Shown piece by piece: positions 44,931-54,086 of a stretch of DNA of 64,000 bases. Under the pieces are notes generated by a model, which did no database searches, was not told the origin of the DNA, and was given only the letters and a program-made list of their open reading frames with translations. Within the stretch, counting starts at the first letter, position 1, and each line of letters opens with the position of its first letter. The position numbers and the translations under genes were made by a program. This stretch comes from Thermoguttaceae bacterium (GTDB lineage: Bacteria; Planctomycetota; Planctomycetia; Pirellulales; Thermoguttaceae): contig JAFRXD010000093.1 of the NCBI GenBank assembly GCA_017441605.1, forward strand, positions 1 to 64,000, written 5' to 3'.

Positions 44931-47807
44931 CTAGAGCGAAATCTCGTCCTCGCCCTGAGATTCGATCGTTTCGACCCGCGTTCCGTCGACGATTACCTCG
45001 TATTTGACGCCCTTTTGAGCGGAAATCTTAACGACGTTCCCCTCGACCTTCGCCGGGAACGGGGAGATCAGCCTATGCTCGCCGCAGTCGACGACCGAGA
45101 GATTCGTCGGCTTTCCTTCGATCATATTGCGCAGTTGCCAGACGACGCACGGGTTGATGTACGGCCCGTTGAGGGTCTGAGAATCAAGGGTGAAGGAGTC
45201 CGGAAGAAGCCCGACGAATTTCGGCTCCGTTCCGAGCTGGCATTCGGCGCTCGCCACGATTCCCTCGGCGATTTTGAGCCAGTCGAGGGTCTTGTCGTGG
45301 GGCGCGAGACGAATCAGCGCGTGGGCGTAGTCGAGCCCGCACCATTGCACCGGGCGCCCCATCCAGTTCGGGGAGACCCAACTCGTGGCGCCGAAGACCG
45401 CGATCGTCGCGTACTTCATAAGCGGCTGTTTCCCGGGCGTCAGTTCGTCGTCTTCCCACAGGTAAACGAACGGGATTCCGGTCAGCGCCCAGCGACGCGC
45501 CTCGTCGAGGTACTTTTGCTCTCCGGTCGCCTCGTAAACGTAAACGTTCGCCAAGCACATTCGCGCGGACGCCATAATGTCCGGCGTGTGAAGGGAAAGT
45601 TCCCAAACCTGCGCCCCCGCGGGCGTCTTGTATTGGTTCGCGAACTCGAGCCCTTTAATCGTCGCCGGAATTGCCTTGGGGTTCTTCGTTAAGCGCCAAA
45701 CTTCCATCAGTTGAAAGAGACTGTTCGCGCAATGTCCCGACGCCGAGTCCGTCTTGCTTCCTTTCAAGTACTTGCCGGAGTAACGGAAAGAGCCGTCCTC
45801 TTTCTGGAGACCGAGGTGATGCTCCAATCGTCCGTTCAATTGGCTCGCGTAGTAGCTCCCCTTGCCGGTCAGTAAGAACGCCGCCGCGTTTTCTAAGTGC
45901 GCCCCTCCCGGGACGAGCTCCGGAACTTCCGGAAGCTTCCCGGAGATTTCCCAAATCGTCGAGGCGAAATCGACCCCGAATCGCGGCGGAAAATGCTCGG
46001 GAGGCTCGTTCCCCATCACGGCGTGCCGCCAGCCTTTAGGAGTTTTCAAATTCGACTTCTCAAACCCGTCGAGCAGGAATTGAGCCATCTCTTTTCCAAC
46101 GTAAGGAGGCGTCGGGGGATCCGGCAAACCCATTGCGTTAACCGACCACAAAATAGCCTCTTCGATTGGCTCGAGCGCCGCGCCGACTCGGATTTTTCCC
46201 GAACCTTTCTTCGCGCAAGCGTCCATGCGAGAAGACGTTTCGTCTCCGTCGAGGAAGTCCGGAACCGCGAAGAACGAGCGGTCTTTCGGATTGTCGTAGA
46301 GTAGCGAGACCGATCCGCGATCCGTAACGATCGACGCGAACGGCGCGGTCGTCCAAGAGATCGGGCGCGCGAAGCGAATATGCTCGGGCGTCTCGATATC
46401 GAGCGTCGACGAGCTCCGCTCTCCTTTCTCCAAGTACTCGCAACCGGAGTAGATCGCTTGCTCCATCTCCCCGAGGACGCGAATCGTCGGCGCGTGAATC
46501 GCGATCGGCGCGTCGAACTCGTACGAGAGAACCTCCCCGTCCAAGCGGAACTTCAGCGAGCCGACCGTCTTCCCCGTCTCCAAAACCGGAAGCTCCGGCG
46601 GATCGTTCGAGAGCGCGTCGAACTCGGTTAGCGCTTTCATCGTCGCGTTGAGATATTCGCGCGCCTTTTCGACCGGAACCTCGGCGATCGCGAACTCGAC
46701 CGCGTCGCCGCTTTTCCCTTTAAGAACCGGAACGAGGCGCGCTCCCGGCTTGGCTCCCGCCTTGGGCGCGGGCGCGGCGGTCAAATCGAGTTTCGAAAAA
46801 TCGGTCTCGTCCGGAAGGATCGCGCAGCCGTCTCCCTCCGGCTGGAAGAGCGGGCAAAGCGCCGCCGCGCGCTTTCCGTCTCGGAAGATTTCCGCCCCCG
46901 AGCCGTCCGAAGCGAAGACGACTTTCGTCGATCCGTTTTCAAGAGTCGGCGCCTCGGCGTCCGGCTTCGCGTCCGCGACGCTTTCGTGGAACGCGAAGAA
47001 TCGTCGCGAGATAACGTCTCCGTCCGGAAGCGTCGCCGCGACTTCGATTTCCTCGAACGGCTTCTTTTGCGCGTAGTACAGATCGACCAGCGCGTCGTTG
47101 GAGATTTCAATCGTCGAGCCGGGATAAGATTTTCTCGGATCGACTCCAAAATACTTCGTCTTGACCTGAACCGGCGCGGGGTCGTTGTTGACGAGATCGA
47201 ATTTAAGCGTCCCGTCCTCGACCGAGCAAGTTCCGAATTTAACCGGTTTATAGACGACGCGAATCAGTTCGACGCGCGCCAGTTCCGCTTTTCCCTCGGA
47301 GCCCCCGAGGTCGAAGCGCAGACGTAGCAAGGGGGCGGCGACGTCGAGCGGAACGACGTAGTCGCGGAATTCGTCGCTTACCGGAAAATCGAAATGCGCC
47401 GAGCGCCCCTCGTCGTAGCCGCCGTTCTTCTCGTCGGCGAAGAAGATTTGCCCGCTTCCCTCGTTCGAGTGGCGAGCGGTTATTTTCACGAGCGTCTTCC
47501 CCTTGGTCTTTTGACGCGCGTCCTCCGGGACGAACGTTCCGAGCATGGCGCTGAAAATGTAGGGATCCGAAGTGGTCGAGTCGACGACGAGCGACTTCTC
47601 GCCCCGAGTTATCGTTACCTTGTCGCGCGCCTCCCAGCCGTCGAGTTTAACGTTCGGATCGGCGAAGTCGAGAACCCCGAGCGACTCGAACCCGACGATC
47701 TCTTGAGGAACCGGGTCGATCGGCGCGTCTTCCGCCGAGGCGAGCCCGACGAGCGCCGCGGACGCCAGCGTTACGAGCGCGAGCGATAAATATTTTGCGA
47801 GTTTCAT
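44931..47807 (-). CDS. Large secreted protein, probable alpha/alpha-toroid carbohydrate-active C-terminus
   Basis: 958 residues. ATG 47807 opens a Sec signal peptide (MKLAKYLSLALVTLASAALV, cleavage near LASAED) and has AAGGA upstream. The N-terminal half is beta-rich and resembles carbohydrate-binding or sandwich domains, for example a first jelly-roll-like section to about residue 190. Residues about 590-900 are helical and contain repeating hairpins (HCANSLFQLMEVWRLTKNPK; YVYEATGEQKYLDEARRWAL; LDYAHALIRLAPHDKTLDWL), the pattern of an (alpha/alpha)6 toroid as in polysaccharide lyases and unsaturated glucuronyl hydrolases. A short beta domain ends the protein (EHRLISPFPAKVEGNVVKIS). No catalytic residues can be named. 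Its own terminator follows. Polysaccharide degradation is inference. Confidence 0.65.
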   Translation of the reverse strand: MKLAKYLSLALVTLASAALVGLASAEDAPIDPVPQEIVGFESLGVLDFADPNVKLDGWEARDKVTITRGEKSLVVDSTTSDPYIFSAMLGTFVPEDARQKTKGKTLVKITARHSNEGSGQIFFADEKNGGYDEGRSAHFDFPVSDEFRDYVVPLDVAAPLLRLRFDLGGSEGKAELARVELIRVVYKPVKFGTCSVEDGTLKFDLVNNDPAPVQVKTKYFGVDPRKSYPGSTIEISNDALVDLYYAQKKPFEEIEVAATLPDGDVISRRFFAFHESVADAKPDAEAPTLENGSTKVVFASDGSGAEIFRDGKRAAALCPLFQPEGDGCAILPDETDFSKLDLTAAPAPKAGAKPGARLVPVLKGKSGDAVEFAIAEVPVEKAREYLNATMKALTEFDALSNDPPELPVLETGKTVGSLKFRLDGEVLSYEFDAPIAIHAPTIRVLGEMEQAIYSGCEYLEKGERSSSTLDIETPEHIRFARPISWTTAPFASIVTDRGSVSLLYDNPKDRSFFAVPDFLDGDETSSRMDACAKKGSGKIRVGAALEPIEEAILWSVNAMGLPDPPTPPYVGKEMAQFLLDGFEKSNLKTPKGWRHAVMGNEPPEHFPPRFGVDFASTIWEISGKLPEVPELVPGGAHLENAAAFLLTGKGSYYASQLNGRLEHHLGLQKEDGSFRYSGKYLKGSKTDSASGHCANSLFQLMEVWRLTKNPKAIPATIKGLEFANQYKTPAGAQVWELSLHTPDIMASARMCLANVYVYEATGEQKYLDEARRWALTGIPFVYLWEDDELTPGKQPLMKYATIAVFGATSWVSPNWMGRPVQWCGLDYAHALIRLAPHDKTLDWLKIAEGIVASAECQLGTEPKFVGLLPDSFTLDSQTLNGPYINPCVVWQLRNMIEGKPTNLSVVDCGEHRLISPFPAKVEGNVVKISAQKGVKYEVIVDGTRVETIESQGEDEISL

Positions 47808-48033
47808 TTGTTGGTCCTTGGGTTGTTGAAAAAGCGCTCCGACGAGCGCGTCGCCCCTCATTATAGCGCGTCGAGGGCTCGCGCGCAACGAACGCGATCG
47901 CGTTTCTTATCCGCAAAATTTTTTTCGAGAAACTTGCGCTCCGTTTTTCGCGTCGCTAAAATTGGCCGGTAGTTTTTCCGCGTCGGCCCGTTCCCGGCGC
48001 GACGATTTCCCATCAAGTAAGCGGAAGGCAACT

Positions 48034-48690
48034 ATGAAAAAAATCATCGTTAGCGTGGTGATAGCGGCGATCGTCGTTTACGTCTTCGGCGTCCTTATCC
48101 CAGATTTGAAGGAGAAGCGCGAAGTCGCCAAGAACGAGGCGGAGTCGGCGAATTTTGCAAAAGACCCCGCTTTGAACGAGCAAGGCGGTCAACCCGGCGG
48201 ACCCGGAGCCCCCGGTATGGGCGGCCCCGGAGGTCCCGGCGGCGGGCCCGGGCGTCGAAATCCGACGGATCAACTCCGAAACGACGAGGGGCGAATCGAA
48301 ATCGCGAAGTTGGACGCGTCCGAAATACCGGATCAATTTAAGGAAAGCCTCAAGGAGAACTTGACCAAAGCCGACGCCAACGGCGACGGGATCTTGAGCG
48401 AAGAGGAAGAGGCGGAACTCCAAAAGTTTCAGCGAGAAGCGATGCGCGCTCGTATGTTCGACGGACTGAAAAACGACGACGGACAGTACGACCTCGCCAA
48501 GTTGAGCGATCGTATGCCCGACCCAATGAAAGACGCGATTCGCGGCGCCGACGCGGACGGGGACGGCTTACTCAACGAAGAGGAGTTGCAAGCGGCGAAA
48601 GACGCGCTCGACAAACTCCCGCCTCCCGAACCTCGCGGGGGCGGTCCCGGCGGACCGGGTATGGCGCCTCCCCCCGCGCCCGAGAAATGA
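48034..48690 (+). CDS. Membrane-anchored EF-hand protein 1 (two EF loops)
   Basis: 218 residues; ATG 48034 with GGAAGG upstream. One N-terminal helix (IIVSVVIAAIVVYVFGVLIP) is followed at once by DLKEKRE, an anchor motif shared with the next two genes. Then comes a Gly/Pro-rich linker (about 52-75), and two canonical EF-hand loops: D114-E125 (DANGDGILSEEE) and D173-E184 (DADGDGLLNEEE). Each loop is preceded by a small module L.NDxG.....KL about 35-40 residues earlier. The C-terminus is again Gly/Pro-rich. The loops have acidic residues at positions 1, 3, 5 and 12, so calcium binding is likely. Topology suggests a periplasmic calcium-binding domain on an inner-membrane anchor. Partner unknown. 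Confidence 0.82.
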   Translation: MKKIIVSVVIAAIVVYVFGVLIPDLKEKREVAKNEAESANFAKDPALNEQGGQPGGPGAPGMGGPGGPGGGPGRRNPTDQLRNDEGRIEIAKLDASEIPDQFKESLKENLTKADANGDGILSEEEEAELQKFQREAMRARMFDGLKNDDGQYDLAKLSDRMPDPMKDAIRGADADGDGLLNEEELQAAKDALDKLPPPEPRGGGPGGPGMAPPPAPEK

Positions 48691-48730
48691 ACCAAAACAC
48701 CGCGAACCGAATCGATTCGGCGAAAAGCGA

Positions 48731-48768
48731 GAGCGAGAGAACGGCGTTTTCTCGCTCTTTTTATTTTT
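48731..48768 (+). terminator. Intrinsic terminator after EF-hand gene 1
   Basis: Eight-base stem (48731-48738 with 48750-48757), extendable, followed by a T-rich run. Confidence 0.85.
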
Positions 48769-48902
48769 CCGTTTGACGTCGTTCGCTAAAAAAACGAGCG
48801 CTCGCGGCGCTTTGCCCGGAAACCGGGGTTCATAAGGGTGTTGGCGCTCCGTCCCCTGGGCGTCGATCTTTCGTTTTGCGTTTCTCGAAAGGAGAGTTTG
48901 CG

Positions 48903-49934
48903 ATGAGATGGGCGCTCGTAGCCGTTCTTGGAACCGTTCTAGGACTGTGGGTTTTTGGAGTTCTTATTCCGGATCTTCGCGAAAAAAGAGAACGAAAGGA
49001 GCGCGCGCGAGCGGAGGAGGCTTCGAGTCCCTACCCCGATTTCTTTTGGAACGACCCCGTCGACGCTCTTCGCGATGAAAGCGGAGAGATCGAAACGACG
49101 AAGTTCGACGATCTCGATTTGCCCGAAGTCCTCAAAGAAGAGTATCAAAAATTCGCGTCGGAAGCGGACGTCGATTCCAACGGAGCTCTCGACGCATCGG
49201 AACTCGCGACGTTTAAAAGACTTCGTAAGATCGCCTCGCGCGACCGGTTCCTAGAGCGACTAAGGTCCGACGATGGGAGATGCGACCTCGATAAGTTGGG
49301 GGACGCTTGGACGCCACCCGAGATCTCCAATCCATTGAACGCGGCCGACCTTGACGGCGACGGATTTCTCGATCCCGACGAGGAGCTCGCGGCTAAAGAG
49401 GCGCTTCTCGTCGCCGAAATTCCAGAACTTTTTTGGAACCCCCCTTTGGGAGGTTTTAAAGCGAGCGCCTCCCCCGTTTGGAGCGATCCGATCGACCGCC
49501 TCCGACGCGAAGACGGCGCGATCGAACTCGCGAGGATTGACGCTCTCGAGACGCCGGAGGAAATAAAGACGAGGCTCAGAACGGAGTTGGCCGACGCGGA
49601 CGCCGATTCCAATGGACTCTTGGACGACGAGGAGGAGGCGGCGTTGACAAGGATCCGCCGGCGCTTGTTTCGCGACGGGGTTTTCGAGGGGCTTAGGAAC
49701 AATGAAGGACGACGCGAGCTTGCGAAATTAAACGGAGTTCCAATATCGGAGAGCGTTAAGAAAGCGGTTCGCGAGGCCGACGCGAACGGAAACGGATTTC
49801 TCGACGACGAGGAACTTTCGACCGCTAGAGACGCGTTCGACGCGGCCGCCGAGCAAGAGGAGCGCGCGCGAAACCCCGTTGATTCCCAAGTCGGAAATCC
49901 GTTTCCTACGAATTTTGTCGAGAGCGAGAACTAG
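48903..49934 (+). CDS. Membrane-anchored EF-hand protein 2 (four EF loops)
   Basis: 343 residues. ATG 48903 has AAAGGAG upstream; a TTG further up is not needed. The anchor (LVAVLGTVLGLWVFGVLIPDLREKRE) is nearly the same as in EF-hand proteins 1 and 3. Four EF loops: D89-E100 (DVDSNGALDASE), D149-E160 (DLDGDGFLDPDE), D233-E244 (DADSNGLLDDEE) and D293-E304 (DANGNGFLDDEE). The two halves (about 45-170 and 180-310) each begin with FWN.P...DP(V/I)D.LR and carry two loops, so the gene arose by internal duplication of a two-loop module like that of its neighbour. All loops keep calcium ligands. No enzymatic domain is present. Confidence 0.83.
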   Translation: MRWALVAVLGTVLGLWVFGVLIPDLREKRERKERARAEEASSPYPDFFWNDPVDALRDESGEIETTKFDDLDLPEVLKEEYQKFASEADVDSNGALDASELATFKRLRKIASRDRFLERLRSDDGRCDLDKLGDAWTPPEISNPLNAADLDGDGFLDPDEELAAKEALLVAEIPELFWNPPLGGFKASASPVWSDPIDRLRREDGAIELARIDALETPEEIKTRLRTELADADADSNGLLDDEEEAALTRIRRRLFRDGVFEGLRNNEGRRELAKLNGVPISESVKKAVREADANGNGFLDDEELSTARDAFDAAAEQEERARNPVDSQVGNPFPTNFVESEN

Positions 49935-49959
49935 CCTCTCGGTTTTTCGGCTAATGCGC

Positions 49960-49995
49960 GAGGGCGAAAAAACCGGTTTTTTTCGCTCTTTTTTT
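49960..49995 (+). terminator. Intrinsic terminator after EF-hand gene 2
   Basis: GCGAAAAAACC (49964-49974) pairs with GGTTTTTTTCGC (49975-49986), followed by CTC and seven T. Confidence 0.8.
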
Positions 49996-50164
49996 ATTGC
50001 GAGCGCTCTTTTTTTCGATATGTCGCGACGACGACGGGCGTTCGTCGCGAAATTTTTTTGTCGAGAGAGCGACGCCTTTTACGACCAACGGAGTTTATCT
50101 CCACTAGCGCGAGGCGACGCGCCGAGAATTGACGTTTATCAATATTGCTATGGGAGTTGCGACA

Positions 50165-50725
50165 ATGAAAATGGCGCTGGTCGCGTTGTTGGGAACGATC
50201 CTTGGACTTTATCTGCTGGGCTGGTTAATCCCGCAAATTCAAGAAAAACGCGAGGCGGAGAGAGTCGCGCGCGTCGCGTCCGAGCGAAGCGCGCAACTCG
50301 CTTCGAAGCGCGGATTTAGGGGCGACGCGCCCAATGGGCGCCCACCGAGAGCGCCCGCGGAATCCCGCCGCGAAGACCCGACCAATCGGTTGTTTTCCGA
50401 ACTAGCCGACGGAACCGGACGACTCGATCTCTCGAAAATCGACGCGATTACCGCGCCCAGCTTCGAGCGCGAGGAAATCGCTCGCGCTCTTACCGAAGCC
50501 GACTCTGACGGCGACGGATTCTTGGGCGAAGAGGAGGCGGAGGTCGCGAGAGCCTCTCTCGACGCGTCGAATATTTGGCGGAGGCGCCCTCCGAGAGGCG
50601 CGCGGCGACCCGAGCGCGCCGAAGGCGAACCTCCGAAATCCCCGAGCGCGGGCCCGAGCGACGAGGGGGAGCGCGAGGCGGAAACGCCCTTCGTCCGGGG
50701 TTTTGTTCCGTCCTATGTGTTCTAA
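50165..50725 (+). CDS. Membrane-anchored EF-hand protein 3 (one EF loop)
   Basis: 186 residues. ATG 50165 is chosen over earlier in-frame starts (from 50129) because it gives the same N-terminus as its paralogues: MKMALVALLGTILGLYLLGW, then LIPQIQEKRE; GGGAG is upstream. A basic linker (about 32-70) leads to a module (DPTNRLFSELADGTGRLDLS) and a single EF loop D113-E124 (DSDGDGFLGEEE). The rest is low-complexity, rich in Arg, Pro and Glu, and ends in RGFVPSYVF. It looks like a shortened relative of protein 1 with the second loop lost. Calcium binding by one loop alone would need a partner or dimer. Confidence 0.78.
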   Translation: MKMALVALLGTILGLYLLGWLIPQIQEKREAERVARVASERSAQLASKRGFRGDAPNGRPPRAPAESRREDPTNRLFSELADGTGRLDLSKIDAITAPSFEREEIARALTEADSDGDGFLGEEEAEVARASLDASNIWRRRPPRGARRPERAEGEPPKSPSAGPSDEGEREAETPFVRGFVPSYVF

Positions 50726-50908
50726 ATTTGCGAGTTGCGATACCCGCGTTGGGGGTTGCGGTCGCGTCGAGTTTCTTTGAGACTTGGCGCGACCGTTTTT
50801 TTGGAAGAGAGCCGTTGCGCGACGCCGAGTTATTCATTAAAATGAAGAAACTAGGAAAAACGCGGGTTTTTCCAATTTAAAGAGGCGCCTTTGAAACGAG
50901 GATTCAAA

Positions 50909-51820
50909 ATGAAGGGAAGAACGACGCGGTTTCTCCTCGCGACTTTTGCGGTCGCGATCATTTTCGCATGGAGCGCGAACTCGGCGCTCGCGTTTCGACC
51001 GGGAGGTTTCCCCCCTCCGGGAGGCGGATTCCATCGCCGACCGATCCCTCCGCCCCCCGACCCGATTAAGACTCTTAAGGGAGAAGACGGACAAATCGCG
51101 CTCGACTCGCTCGCCGACCGACTCGCCGAATTGAACTGGCCCGGGGAAATCGCGACCGAGCTCGTCGAGATCCTCGCCCTCGCCGACGCCGACGACGACG
51201 GGTTCGTAAGCGAGGAGGAACAAGCGGATATCGACTCGATCCGCGAGGATCGTCGCCTCGAAAAGAGACTCGCCGTTCTCCTAAACGACGACGGACAATA
51301 CGACCTTTCCCTCCTGCGCAAAGCGCGCGAGTTCTCTTTCCATACGAAGCGCGCGATCGAAAAATGCGACGCCGATTCCGACGGGTTCCTCGACCTCGAC
51401 GAGCTGGAAAACGCCAAGGACGTTCTCGCCGGGTCTCCCCATCGCGTTCGAGCCCCTTGGGCGCGACGTCGCTTTGACCCGTTCTGGTTCGGTCCGCGCC
51501 CCTTCGGACCCCCCGCCCCGTTCCATAAGCCGAGTTGCAAACCGAACGATGAGACTGGCGATGGAACCGGCGACGAGACTGGCGATGGAACCGGCGACGA
51601 GACTGGCGATGGAACCGGCGACGAGACTGGCGACGAAGAAAACGGAGACGGTATCGTCGCGATTTGCGACGTCGAAGAGGTCGATTTCGAATTGGACGAC
51701 CCCGAAGCCGAAGCCGAAAACGCGGACGTCGACCAAGAAAACTCCGCCGCCAATTCGAGCGCCCCGAAAAAAACCGCGCGTCCCAAGCATCGCGGGTTTC
51801 GCAAGCCGCGCCGACGATAG
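50909..51820 (+). CDS. Secreted EF-hand protein 4 (two EF loops) with octapeptide repeats
   Basis: 303 residues; ATG 50909 with GAGGA upstream (TTG 50891 is in frame but unlikely). Unlike its three neighbours it has a cleavable signal peptide (RFLLATFAVAIIFAWSANSA, then LAF). A Pro/Gly-rich part follows, then EF loops D93-E104 (DADDDGFVSEEE) and D154-E165 (DADSDGFLDLDE), each after the family module (IKTLKGEDGQIALDSL; LLNDDGQYDLSLL). Residues about 213-242 are DETGDGTG repeats, then an acidic stretch and a strongly basic end (PKHRGFRKPRRR). Probably periplasmic or extracellular. A terminator follows at 51861. Confidence 0.8.
   Translation: MKGRTTRFLLATFAVAIIFAWSANSALAFRPGGFPPPGGGFHRRPIPPPPDPIKTLKGEDGQIALDSLADRLAELNWPGEIATELVEILALADADDDGFVSEEEQADIDSIREDRRLEKRLAVLLNDDGQYDLSLLRKAREFSFHTKRAIEKCDADSDGFLDLDELENAKDVLAGSPHRVRAPWARRRFDPFWFGPRPFGPPAPFHKPSCKPNDETGDGTGDETGDGTGDETGDGTGDETGDEENGDGIVAICDVEEVDFELDDPEAEAENADVDQENSAANSSAPKKTARPKHRGFRKPRRR
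51548..51634 (+). repeat. 24-bp tandem repeat encoding DETGDGTG
   Basis: About 3.6 nearly identical 24-bp units within EF-hand protein 4; the copies differ only at one codon (GAT/GAC), so the array is recent or kept uniform. Confidence 0.95.
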
Positions 51821-51860
51821 CGCGCTCGCGCCCTTTTTTACCAAAAAATCGCGAAAAAAT

Positions 51861-51891
51861 CCCGAGCGTTTCGCGCTCGGGCGTTTTTTTT
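51861..51891 (+). terminator. Intrinsic terminator after EF-hand gene 4
   Basis: CCCGAGCG (51861-51868), loop TTTCG, CGCTCGGG (51874-51881), then CG and eight T. Confidence 0.92.
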
Positions 51892-52014
51892 GCTTACTAC
51901 CCTAACGAGGGGCTCCGGCCTTGTCGCGGAGCCCTTTGCCGAGCGAGACGAGCGAGCGCGGCGCTCGAGCTTGCGGGAATCGTTGACTACCGCGGCTTTT
52001 TGAAGGTGGAAGCG

Positions 52015-53940
52015 ATGCGACCGATTCGCGAAACGATCGAGCAAAACCCTTTGTCGTTGGCTATTTGGGGCTTGTCCGCGTTGGCGCTCGTCTTGGCGGT
52101 CGCCGTTGGGGTCGCCCTCGTTCAAACCGGAAAAACGACCGCGAAACGCGAGCTTGCGAGCGACCTTGCAAAGGTTGAGACTCCGAGCGAAGAGGGGACT
52201 CGCGAAGAGAGTCCCAATGTGGAACCGGTTGAAGACGCGTCGGAATCGAGCGCTCCCGAGGAGAGCGTCGAAACGGAGCGGATCGAAGAGGAGGCCGAAC
52301 CGACCCCCCCGAGCGCTCCCGAGGAGAGCGCGGAACTCGAACCGACCGAAGAAGAGCCGACGGAAGAGTCGCCGGAGCCGAGCGCTCCGAGCGAATTCGA
52401 ACCCGCCGACCCTTCCGAAAGAATCGTCGACGACGTTCGCTACGCCCTCAAAGAAGATCGCGCCGTCGTTATCGGTCTCGCGTCTCCCTCGTCTTCCCCG
52501 AGCGATTTGATTCTGCCGGAAGAGGTCGACGGGCTCCCCGTCGCCGAAATCGGCTCGGGCGCCTTCAAGAGGCGAACCTTCGAGCGAATTAAACTTCCAG
52601 AAAATCTTCGCGTTGTTGGCGACGAGGCGCTCGCCCTCGCGACCCTTCCGAAATTCCTAGAAATCCCGAGCGGAACGACCGACCTCGGGCGGCTCGCCTT
52701 CGCCGAAACCAAAGGTCTCGAGGTTCTGCGTTTGCCAAAGGACTTGACGAACCTGGCCCCGACCGCGTTCGTCGGCGCCTCGGCGTTGCGCTCGTTCGAG
52801 ATCTCCGAAAAAGCCAAAGCGTTTAAAGTCGTCGAGGGAATACTCTTCGACAAGACCCTCAAAACGATCGTCGTCTATCCCCCCGCCAAAACCGACTACG
52901 ACTATTTCGTCCCCCCAAAAAGCGTCAAGACGTTCGAGCGGTTCGCTTTTTCCGGCGTCGCGTCGATCAAGACGATCGCCGTTCCCTCCTCAATGACAGA
53001 AATCGACTTTAACTCGCTTCCGACGTCCAATAATTTCAAGACCTTGCGCCTCCCCGCGAGCGTCTCGAAAATCGACGTCGAAACCGAGTCGGGAATCCCC
53101 TCTTTCAAGATCGTCCTCGATCCGAAGAACAAGCGCTATCGCTCCGCGGACGGCGCCCTATTCGACAAAAAATCGCGCTCCCTCCTCTACTTGCCAATGT
53201 CCGACGCCCCGACCTATCGCGTCCCCGACGGAACCAAAGAAATCGCGATCGTCGGAAGAACCAATTTGGAAGGGGTTTATATCCCCTCGAGCGTTGAGAA
53301 AATCGATTCCTTCTTCTTGACGAACGGCTACAAACCCGCGACGATCTTTGGGACGAAAGGATCCTACGCCGAGACGTTCGCAAAAGAAAACTCGTGCGTT
53401 TTTATCGAGATGAAAGACCCCAAAGAATTCCCCCCGGAAGACTTTGAAAAACTAGACGACCAACCCGGAAGATTCGAAGATAAGATTGGTAAAAAAGCGC
53501 GTGTCGAGGGACTCGCCCTCGACGGTTCCGAATTCAATTTGCGTCGGTATCGCGGCAAATGGGTTCTGATCGACTTCTGGACGACCTGGTGCGGCTTCTG
53601 CACTAGGGAAATCCCTTTTAACCGCGCGATCTACGAACATTACGCCAAGTACGGATTCGAGATCGTCGGCGTCAGTTGCGACGAAGACCTCGACAAACTT
53701 TACGACTTCGCCGCCAAAACCCCGGTTCCTTGGACCGTTATTTCGACTCTGGCCTCAAAAAACGATAAGCGCGACTTCCTCGATATCGAGAGCTTTTACC
53801 AGATCTCCGCGTTTCCGACCATGATTCTCGTCGACCCCGACGGGCGGATCGTCGACGCCAACGCGCGCGGCGAGCGCTTAAAAGAGCTTCTCGCCGACGC
53901 CTTTCCCGACGTCCCGATTCCCGACGTCAAAGCCCCGTAG
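52015..53940 (+). CDS. Membrane-anchored BspA-type LRR protein fused to a thioredoxin-like domain
   Basis: 641 residues; ATG 52015 with AAGGTGG upstream. A signal-anchor helix (LSLAIWGLSALALVLAVAVG, about 13-35) is followed by a Glu/Pro/Ser-rich linker to about 135. Residues about 140-460 are LRR_5/BspA-type repeats (for example VAEIGSGAFKRRTFERIKLP, then LRVVGDEAL). Residues about 490-641 are a TlpA/ResA-type thioredoxin fold with FWTTWCGFCTREIPFN (C526 and C529), a cis-proline segment AFPTMILVDPDGRIVD and the DFAAKTPVPW insert usual for TlpA. Both cysteines are present, so disulfide exchange in the periplasm is likely. The first of three paralogues. The LRR region may recognise a protein or glycan client; that is inference. 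Confidence 0.85.
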   Translation: MRPIRETIEQNPLSLAIWGLSALALVLAVAVGVALVQTGKTTAKRELASDLAKVETPSEEGTREESPNVEPVEDASESSAPEESVETERIEEEAEPTPPSAPEESAELEPTEEEPTEESPEPSAPSEFEPADPSERIVDDVRYALKEDRAVVIGLASPSSSPSDLILPEEVDGLPVAEIGSGAFKRRTFERIKLPENLRVVGDEALALATLPKFLEIPSGTTDLGRLAFAETKGLEVLRLPKDLTNLAPTAFVGASALRSFEISEKAKAFKVVEGILFDKTLKTIVVYPPAKTDYDYFVPPKSVKTFERFAFSGVASIKTIAVPSSMTEIDFNSLPTSNNFKTLRLPASVSKIDVETESGIPSFKIVLDPKNKRYRSADGALFDKKSRSLLYLPMSDAPTYRVPDGTKEIAIVGRTNLEGVYIPSSVEKIDSFFLTNGYKPATIFGTKGSYAETFAKENSCVFIEMKDPKEFPPEDFEKLDDQPGRFEDKIGKKARVEGLALDGSEFNLRRYRGKWVLIDFWTTWCGFCTREIPFNRAIYEHYAKYGFEIVGVSCDEDLDKLYDFAAKTPVPWTVISTLASKNDKRDFLDIESFYQISAFPTMILVDPDGRIVDANARGERLKELLADAFPDVPIPDVKAP

Positions 53941-54001
53941 CGCGCTTCCGGGACCCTTTTTCAAGAAAAACGAACTTATTTCCAAATTAAACGCCCAAAA
54001 A

Positions 54002-54042
54002 CGCGCCGCGCCCCTTAGTCTCGCGGAAAGGGGAGCGGCGCG
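54002..54042 (+). promoter_or_regulatory. Long GC-rich hairpin in the leader of the 54087 gene
   Basis: CGCGCCGC (54002-54009) pairs with GCGGCGCG (54035-54042); after one mismatch CCCCTT (54011-54016) pairs with AAGGGG (54028-54033). There is no T run, so it is not an ordinary terminator; it lies 45 bp before the start codon. Confidence 0.45.
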
Positions 54043-54086
54043 GTCGCCGTTCCGACGATCAACTCGTTATACGGAGGCTACTGCAA

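Noticed and set aside
47808..47888. Upstream start at 47888 for the large secreted protein.
   Set aside because: The signal peptide begins at 47807 with its own ribosome site.
51664..52014. N-terminal extension of the LRR-thioredoxin gene back to 51664.
   Set aside because: It would overlap EF-hand gene 4 and read through a strong terminator; the membrane anchor starts after ATG 52015.
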